Shown here in pieces: positions 59,305 through 64,000 of a stretch of DNA of 64,000 nucleotides; the stretch's first letter is position 1; each line of letters starts with the position of its first letter. Under the pieces are notes generated by a model. It made no database searches. It saw only the letters and a program-made list of their open reading frames with translations, and was not told the origin of the DNA. The position numbers were made by a program, and so were the translations under genes. The DNA comes from Streptomyces sp. CC208A (GTDB lineage: Bacteria > Actinomycetota > Actinomycetes > Streptomycetales > Streptomycetaceae): the NCBI RefSeq assembly GCF_030010625.1, contig NZ_JASCXN010000001.1, positions 372,001-436,000 of the forward strand. Reading direction: 5' to 3'.

Positions 59305-60249
59305 TCAGCCCTTCTTCAGGCCCAGGACCTCGGCCGCCGCGAAGGTCTCGTTCGGGGGCCGTTCCGCGAAGTACGGGGAGAGCAGCCCGTCCAGTTCCTC
59401 GTGGCCGAAGACCTCCTTGGCGGTGTCGAACTTGGCCGCCACCCGCGGCCGTTCGACGATCGCGACCATCCCGCCGTGGACGACGAACAGCTGTCCGTTG
59501 ACCCGGGCCGCCGCCGGGGAGGCGAGGTAGCCGACGAGCGGGGCCACGTGCTCCGGCGACAGCGGGTCGAGCTCGTTCCCGGCCGTCGGTTCGGCGAAGC
59601 CGGCGAAGACGTCCTCCGTCATGCGGGTGCGGGCGCGGGGGCAGATGGCGTTGGCGGTGACCCCGTACTTGGCGAGCGCGAGCGCCGTCGAGGTGGTGAG
59701 GCCGACGATCCCGCCCTTGGCGGCCGCGTAGTTGGGCTGTCCGGCCGAACCGGCGAGGAAGGCCTCGGAGGAGGTGTTGACGATCCGGCCGTAGACGCCG
59801 GTCTCCCCCGCCTTGGCCCGGCCGCGCCAGTGGACGGCGGCGAAGTGGGTGGTGTTGAAGTGGCCCTTGAGGTGGACGCGGATCACCGAGTCCCACTCGT
59901 CCTCGCTCATCGAGAAGATCATCCGGTCGCGCAGGATGCCCGCGTTGTTGACCAGGACGTCCAGCTTGCCGAACTCGGCGACGGCCAGGTCGACCAGGGC
60001 CCGCGCGGTCTCGAAGTCGGAGACGTCGCCGAGGTGGGCGACGGCCCGGCCGCCCGCGGCGGTGATCTCGGCGGCCACCTCCTCGGCGGGGGCGGCCGAC
60101 GCCTCCCCGGACCCGTCCCGGCCGGGCTGCCCGTAGTCGTTGACGACCACGGCGGCACCGAGCCGGGCCAGTTCGAGCGCCTCGGCGCGGCCGAGCCCGC
60201 GCCCGGCGCCGGTGACGATCGCGCTCAGCCCCTCAAGAGGCAGTGACAT
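59305..60249 (-). CDS. SDR family 3-hydroxyacyl-CoA-type dehydrogenase
   Basis: A 314-residue SDR with an extra internal loop: cofactor site VTGAGRGLGRAEALELARLGAAVVVNDYG, VLVNNAGILRD, INTSS-type VNTSSEAFLAGS, catalytic YAAAKGG, followed by ICPRARTRM. The NDYG..DGSGEASAAPAEEV insertion is typical of the hydroxyacyl-CoA/17beta-HSD4-like SDRs of actinobacteria (steroid or fatty-acyl side-chain oxidation). It is last in a MaoC - ADH - SDR operon and probably uses acyl-CoA thioesters. Confidence 0.88.
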   Translation of the reverse strand: MSLPLEGLSAIVTGAGRGLGRAEALELARLGAAVVVNDYGQPGRDGSGEASAAPAEEVAAEITAAGGRAVAHLGDVSDFETARALVDLAVAEFGKLDVLVNNAGILRDRMIFSMSEDEWDSVIRVHLKGHFNTTHFAAVHWRGRAKAGETGVYGRIVNTSSEAFLAGSAGQPNYAAAKGGIVGLTTSTALALAKYGVTANAICPRARTRMTEDVFAGFAEPTAGNELDPLSPEHVAPLVGYLASPAAARVNGQLFVVHGGMVAIVERPRVAAKFDTAKEVFGHEELDGLLSPYFAERPPNETFAAAEVLGLKKG

Positions 60250-60263
60250 GTCGGAGGTTCCTC

Positions 60264-61340
60264 TCAGATCTCGATGCAGGTACGGAGGGCCGCGCCGGTC
60301 CGCATCTGCTCCAGGGCCTCGTTGATGCCGGTCAGCGGGACCCGGTGGGTGATCAGCGACTCCAGGTCGATGCGGCCGGCCCGCCAGAGCGCGATGGCCC
60401 GCTCGTACGAACGGAGCACGTCCCCGCCGCCGTACATGGAGGGCAGGATCCGCTTCTCGTCGAAGAACAGCTCGAACATGTTGAGCTGGAGGTGGTCGTC
60501 CATGGCGCCCGCCCCGACCACGCACAGGGTGCCGCCGCGCCGGGTCGTCTCGTACGCGGTCCGCGCGGTGGCGGACCTGCCGACGACCTCGAAGACGTAG
60601 TCGAAGCCCTCGCCGCCGGTGATCCGCTGCTTGGCGTCGCCCAGGGCCTCGGGGGCGACGGCCTCGGTGGCGCCGAAGCGGAGGGCGGCCTCGCGGCGGG
60701 ACTCGACGGGGTCGACGGCGACGATCTGGGCGGCGCCCTGGAGCCGGGCGCCCTGGATCGCGGAGATGCCGACGCCGCCGCAGCCGATCACGGCGACCGA
60801 GGAACCGGCCTCCACCTTGGCGGTGTTGAGGGCGGCGCCGAGGCCGGTGGTCACGCCGCAGCCGATGAGGGCGGCGATGTCGAAGGGCACGTCGTCGGGG
60901 ATGGGGACGGCGCAGCCGGCGTCGACGACGACCTCCTCGGTGAAGGTGCCGGTGCCGGCGAAGCCGAAGACGTCCCCGCCGGGGCGCTTGAAGTTGGGGG
61001 TGCCGGCGTTCATGAAGCCGGCCAGGCAGAGCTGGGTCTGGCCGCGCCTGCAGGCGGGGCAGGCGCCGCAGGCGGGCAGCCAGCAGAGCAGCACCCGCTG
61101 CCCCGCCGTCAGGCCGGTGACGCCGTCGCCGACGTCGAGGATCTCGCCCGCGCCCTCGTGGCCGGGGATGAAGGGGGCGGGCTGCGGCAGGACGCCGCTC
61201 ATGGCGGAGACGTCCGAGTGGCACAGGCCGGTGGCCCGTACCCGGATCCGCACCTTGCCCGGGCCGAAGCCCACCGCCTCGACGTCGTCGAGGACCTCCA
61301 GTTTGTCCTGGCCGATCTCGTGCAGTACGGCTGCGCGCAT
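60264..61340 (-). CDS. zinc-dependent alcohol dehydrogenase (MDR family, class III-like)
   Basis: A 358-residue medium-chain dehydrogenase: GLCHSDVSAMSG (catalytic Zn Cys near residue 39), PGHEGAGEILDVG, structural zinc lobe CGACPACRRGQTQLC, GCGVTTGLGAALNTAKVEAG, cofactor loop VIGCGGVGISAIQGARLQGA and VAVDPVESRREAAL (Asp after beta-2 favours NAD). It lies 22 nt after MaoC and 14 nt before the SDR gene, in one operon. A role in oxidising the alcohol or aldehyde intermediate of a lipid/steroid chain is inferred. Confidence 0.92.
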   Translation of the reverse strand: MRAAVLHEIGQDKLEVLDDVEAVGFGPGKVRIRVRATGLCHSDVSAMSGVLPQPAPFIPGHEGAGEILDVGDGVTGLTAGQRVLLCWLPACGACPACRRGQTQLCLAGFMNAGTPNFKRPGGDVFGFAGTGTFTEEVVVDAGCAVPIPDDVPFDIAALIGCGVTTGLGAALNTAKVEAGSSVAVIGCGGVGISAIQGARLQGAAQIVAVDPVESRREAALRFGATEAVAPEALGDAKQRITGGEGFDYVFEVVGRSATARTAYETTRRGGTLCVVGAGAMDDHLQLNMFELFFDEKRILPSMYGGGDVLRSYERAIALWRAGRIDLESLITHRVPLTGINEALEQMRTGAALRTCIEI

Positions 61341-61362
61341 GGTGCGGCTCCCCTCGGGGGTG

Positions 61363-62217
61363 TCAGGAGTGTGCGACGACGGTGTCGGCGAGTACGGACG
61401 CGTCGTCCCGTTCGACGGCGGTGACCGTCACCTGCGTACGGCCCTCGCCGGCCCACATCCGGATCCGCAGCGTCTCGCCGGGGAAGACGATCCCGGCGAA
61501 GCGGGTCCGGTAGGCGCGGACGCGGGTGACGTCGCCGTCGAGGAGGGTGTCGACGACGGCCTTGAGGGTCATGCCGTACGTGCAGAGGCCGTGCAGGATC
61601 GGGCGGTCGAAACCGGCGAGGGCGGCGAACTCGGGGTCGGCGTGGAGCGGGTTCCAGTCGCCGGAGAGGCGGTAGAGGAGGGCCTGTTCCTCGCGGATCG
61701 GGCGTTCGACGGTCTTGTCGGGTTCGCGGTCGGGGACCTCCAGGCGCTCGGAGGGGCCGCGGTCGCCGCCCCAGCCGCCCTCGCCGCGGACGAAGATCTG
61801 GGCGTCGGAGGTCCACAGCGGCCCGTCGTCGTCGGCGGCCTCGGAGCGGAGCACGAGGACGGCGGCCTTGCCCTTGTCGTGGATGGCGGCGACGCGGGAG
61901 GTGGAGACGGCCCGGCCGCGGGTGGGCAGGGGGCGGTGCAGGGTGACCGACTGGCCGCCGTGGAGGACGGCGGCGAGGTCGATGTCGATGCCGGGGGCGG
62001 ACAGTCCGCCGACGACCCTCATGCCGGCGCCCGCGACGGTGGCGAAGCTGGGCAGCACGTGGAGCCGGGATTCGAGGGTGTAGCGCAGCTCGGCCGGGTC
62101 GGTGGCGGGCCGGCCCGCGCCGAGGCCGAGGTGGTAGAGCTGGACGTCCTTGTGGTCCCAGGAGATCTCGGCGCTGCGGGGTTCGGCGGCGAGGGCCTTG
62201 GCGGCGTCAATGGGCAT
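61363..62217 (-). CDS. MaoC-like double-hotdog enoyl-CoA hydratase
   Basis: A 284-residue protein with two hotdog units. The N-terminal half (EISWDHKDVQLYHLGLGAG...YTLESRLHVLPSFATVAG) is the degenerate half. The C-terminal half has the hydratase-2 motif: YRLSGDWNPLHADPEFAALA, GFDRPILHGLCTYG, with Asp and His of the catalytic pair. It matches peroxisomal-type MFE-2 hydratase and the Hsd4B proteins of actinobacteria. First gene of the operon with the ADH and SDR; a KstR-like box lies 107 nt upstream. Confidence 0.92.
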   Translation of the reverse strand: MPIDAAKALAAEPRSAEISWDHKDVQLYHLGLGAGRPATDPAELRYTLESRLHVLPSFATVAGAGMRVVGGLSAPGIDIDLAAVLHGGQSVTLHRPLPTRGRAVSTSRVAAIHDKGKAAVLVLRSEAADDDGPLWTSDAQIFVRGEGGWGGDRGPSERLEVPDREPDKTVERPIREEQALLYRLSGDWNPLHADPEFAALAGFDRPILHGLCTYGMTLKAVVDTLLDGDVTRVRAYRTRFAGIVFPGETLRIRMWAGEGRTQVTVTAVERDDASVLADTVVAHS

Positions 62218-62323
62218 CGGCCTGCTGCTCCTTGGCGGTGCTCGGCGTGGAAGACCTCGGCGCGACCGTCCGCACCGTCGGTCACGCCGAGGCCGTGCGG
62301 GAACCGTCCCGTACGCGCCGCTT

Positions 62324-62337
62324 TAGAACGCGTTCCA
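62324..62337. promoter_or_regulatory. KstR-like palindrome upstream of the MaoC operon
   Basis: TAGAACGCGTTCCA matches the TNNAACNNGTTNNA motif described for KstR, the TetR repressor of steroid catabolism in mycobacteria. It lies between the divergent MaoC and ABC-ATPase starts. The region 62218-62513 around it has no gene. Confidence 0.6.
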
Positions 62338-62513
62338 GTTCGGTGTCCCCCATGTATAGCGGAGGGGCCGGACGTTGGGAACCCTCGTACGCCAACCCAC
62401 CTGACGATACGTCAGATGACTTCGGGCGGCCGGTGACCCAGGACATTTGTCACCGCCGGGTCCGTACACGCGTGCCTGCCGGAGGCGGCCCCCGCCTCCG
62501 TACCGTCGAACGC

Positions 62514-63431
62514 ATGACGAACGACACCGCGGCCGTCTTCGAGGCGGTCACCAGGACGTACGGCTCCGTCCGCGCGGCCGACGGCGTGGACCTCACCGTC
62601 CGGCGCGGCGAGACCGTGGCCCTCCTCGGGCGCAACGGCGCCGGGAAGTCGACCGCCGTCAACCTGCTCCTCGGCCTCGACGCCCCCGACGGCGGCCGGG
62701 TCACGCTCTTCGGCGCCGACCCGGCCCGGGCGGTCGCCGCGGGGCGGGTCGGCGCGATGCTCCAGGAGGGCCGGCCGGTCCCCCGCGTCACCGTCCGCGA
62801 GCTCGTCGCCTTCGTCGCCCGGACGTACCCGGCGCCGATGCCCGTCGCCGACGCCCTCGCCGTGGCCGGCCTCACCTCCCTCGCGGACCGCCGGGTGGAC
62901 CGGCTCTCCGGCGGCCAGGCGCAGCGGGTCCGGTTCGCCGTCGCGCTGGCCGGCAACCCGGAGCTGATCGTCCTGGACGAGCCGACGGTGGCGCTCGACG
63001 TCGAGGCGCGCCGGGAGTTCTGGGAGGCGATGCGCGGGTACGCCCGCCGGGGCAACACCGTCCTGTTCTCCACCCACTACCTGGAGGAGGCGGACGCGTA
63101 CGCGGACCGGATCGTCGTCCTCGACTCCGGCCGGATCGTGACCGCGGGCACGAGCGAGGAGCTCAAGCGGGCGGTCGGCGGCAGCCTCGTCTCCTTCGAC
63201 CTGGCGGGCGGCCCGACGGAGTGGCTCGGCCTGCTGCCCGGCGTCGGCTCGTACGAGGTGAGGGGCGACCGCGCCCTGCTGCGTACCACCGACTCCGACG
63301 GCACCGTGCGGGCCCTCGCCGAGCGGGGCGCGATCCGGGCCCTGGAGGTGGCGCCGGTCTCGCTCGACGACGCCTTCCTCGCCCTGACCACCTCGCAGAC
63401 CACCCCTCACGCCCTGGAGACGGCCCGATGA
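62514..63431 (+). CDS. ABC transporter ATP-binding protein
   Basis: A 305-residue ATPase: Walker A LLGRNGAGKSTAVNLLLGL near residue 40, Q-loop AMLQEGRPVPRVTVRELV, signature RLSGGQAQRVRFAVALAG, Walker B LIVLDEPTVALDVEARREFW and H-loop TVLFSTHYLEEADAY, plus a C-terminal ~80-residue extension. GGAGGCGGCCCCCGCCTCC just before the start is a short hairpin. The stop overlaps the permease ATG (ATGA). It forms an ABC-2 exporter with it, DrrA/NodI-like. Confidence 0.92.
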   Translation: MTNDTAAVFEAVTRTYGSVRAADGVDLTVRRGETVALLGRNGAGKSTAVNLLLGLDAPDGGRVTLFGADPARAVAAGRVGAMLQEGRPVPRVTVRELVAFVARTYPAPMPVADALAVAGLTSLADRRVDRLSGGQAQRVRFAVALAGNPELIVLDEPTVALDVEARREFWEAMRGYARRGNTVLFSTHYLEEADAYADRIVVLDSGRIVTAGTSEELKRAVGGSLVSFDLAGGPTEWLGLLPGVGSYEVRGDRALLRTTDSDGTVRALAERGAIRALEVAPVSLDDAFLALTTSQTTPHALETAR

Positions 63432-64000
63432 TCACCGCGTACGTACGCCTCGAAGTGCGCCGCACCCTGCGCGACCCCGCCTTCGTCATCTCCACGATCG
63501 GGGTGCCGGTGATGATGTACCTGCTCTTCACCAACCTCCTGGGCGGCAGCGACGACACCGCCTACCGCACGGCCTCGATGATCGGCATGGCCGCGTACGG
63601 CACCCTCGGCGCGGCCCTCTCGCTCGGCACCGGGGTCGCCGAGGACAAGTCCACCGGCTGGCTGCGGCAGCTGCGGATCACCCCCATGACGCCCCGGCAG
63701 GTGGTGACGGGCCGCACCCTGACCGGTTCGGTGGTCGTCCTGCCGGCGATCGTCTCAGTGCTGCTCGCCGGCGCCCTGGTCAACTCCGTCCGGCTGGCCG
63801 CCTGGCAGTGGGCGGCGCTGGCGCTCGCCCTGTGGGCGGGGTCGCTGCCGTTCGCCCTGCTCGGCCTCGGCAACGGCTACCGGCTCACCGCCCAGACCAC
63901 CGGCGTCGTCAACCTCGCCTGCAACCTCGGCCTCGCGGTCGTGGGCGGGCTCTGGTTCCCGGCGGCGCTCTTCCCCGACTGGATGCGGACGCTCTCCGCG
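63428..64000 (+). CDS. ABC-2 type permease, N-terminal part (runs off the window)
   Basis: 191 visible residues starting MITAYVRLEVRRTLRDPAFVISTIGVPVMMYLLFTNLLGG. Membrane segments at about 20-38, 50-70, 105-125, 130-155 and 165-185; the ABC-2 motif DKSTGWLRQLRITPMTPRQVVTGR precedes segment 3. The frame stays open to the window end. It overlaps the ATPase gene by 4 nt. Confidence 0.9.
   Translation, partial: MITAYVRLEVRRTLRDPAFVISTIGVPVMMYLLFTNLLGGSDDTAYRTASMIGMAAYGTLGAALSLGTGVAEDKSTGWLRQLRITPMTPRQVVTGRTLTGSVVVLPAIVSVLLAGALVNSVRLAAWQWAALALALWAGSLPFALLGLGNGYRLTAQTTGVVNLACNLGLAVVGGLWFPAALFPDWMRTLSA

Noticed and set aside
1..64000. tRNA or tmRNA genes
   Set aside because: I saw no cloverleaf with GTTCGA-type T-loops in the intergenic stretches. 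The only structured RNA gene I can support is rnpB.

Overview
The window is a high-GC actinobacterial chromosome segment, almost certainly Streptomyces. Third codon positions are strongly G/C, GTG/TTG starts are common, genes are packed with 4-nt (ATGA/GTGA) overlaps, and many typical streptomycete genes are present: a GlnA2-type glutamine synthetase homologue, NadE, PanB, an AfsR-like BTAD regulator, a KDPG aldolase, a bifunctional RNase H/phosphatase, and RNase P RNA.

1-4.4 kb is small and accessory: the N-terminus of a cytochrome P450, a VOC protein, a frameshifted GNAT acetyltransferase, an orphan Imm21 immunity protein, a divergent Nudix/GntR pair, and two small proteins behind a perfect palindrome. 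4.4-16.1 kb is mostly conserved chromosome: glnA2, a DUF3105/DUF305 secreted set, a CBS protein, nadE, an EEP-family membrane protein, panB, and a DrrAB-type ABC pair. 16.1-26.8 kb carries an 1100-residue AfsR-type regulator, a frameshifted M50 protease, an F420-NADP reductase, an MFS gene interrupted by a short palindromic repeat, methionine aminopeptidase, an iron-box-controlled heme oxygenase, a PhzF protein and an efeU remnant. 26.8-36.8 kb holds a lipoprotein, a primase-polymerase-like protein, TetR, DDAH, an Rsm22-type methyltransferase, a Bcr/CflA exporter, oxidoreductases and a VOC protein.

36.9-47.6 kb is an accessory island. On its left is a head-to-head inverted pair of rnpB 3'-end copies with their terminators, and on its right is the real rnpB gene. 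No integrase is visible. Its centre is the most interesting system in the window: a minus-strand operon of two tiny proteins, an 86-residue Ser/Thr/Asp-rich precursor, an ATP-grasp ligase and a protein-isoaspartate-type methyltransferase. This is a graspetide (omega-ester peptide) pathway of the kind whose methyltransferase produces aspartimide. An XRE-TPR regulator and a W-repeat protein are divergent from it.

47.6-64 kb returns to conserved genes: rnpB, a MerR/membrane-protein pair, an RNB ribonuclease, yaaA, KDPG aldolase, and a coupled NIF3 - zinc-ribbon - RNase H/phosphatase operon whose middle gene appears to start with CTG. A siderophore-binding lipoprotein under an iron box follows, then a MaoC-ADH-SDR set behind a KstR-like box, and the start of a second ABC exporter. 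At least six genes are broken (GNAT, M50 protease, MFS, efeU, a nucleotide-sugar dehydrogenase, and the C-terminal fragment of an LRV-repeat protein), so the segment shows clear decay.
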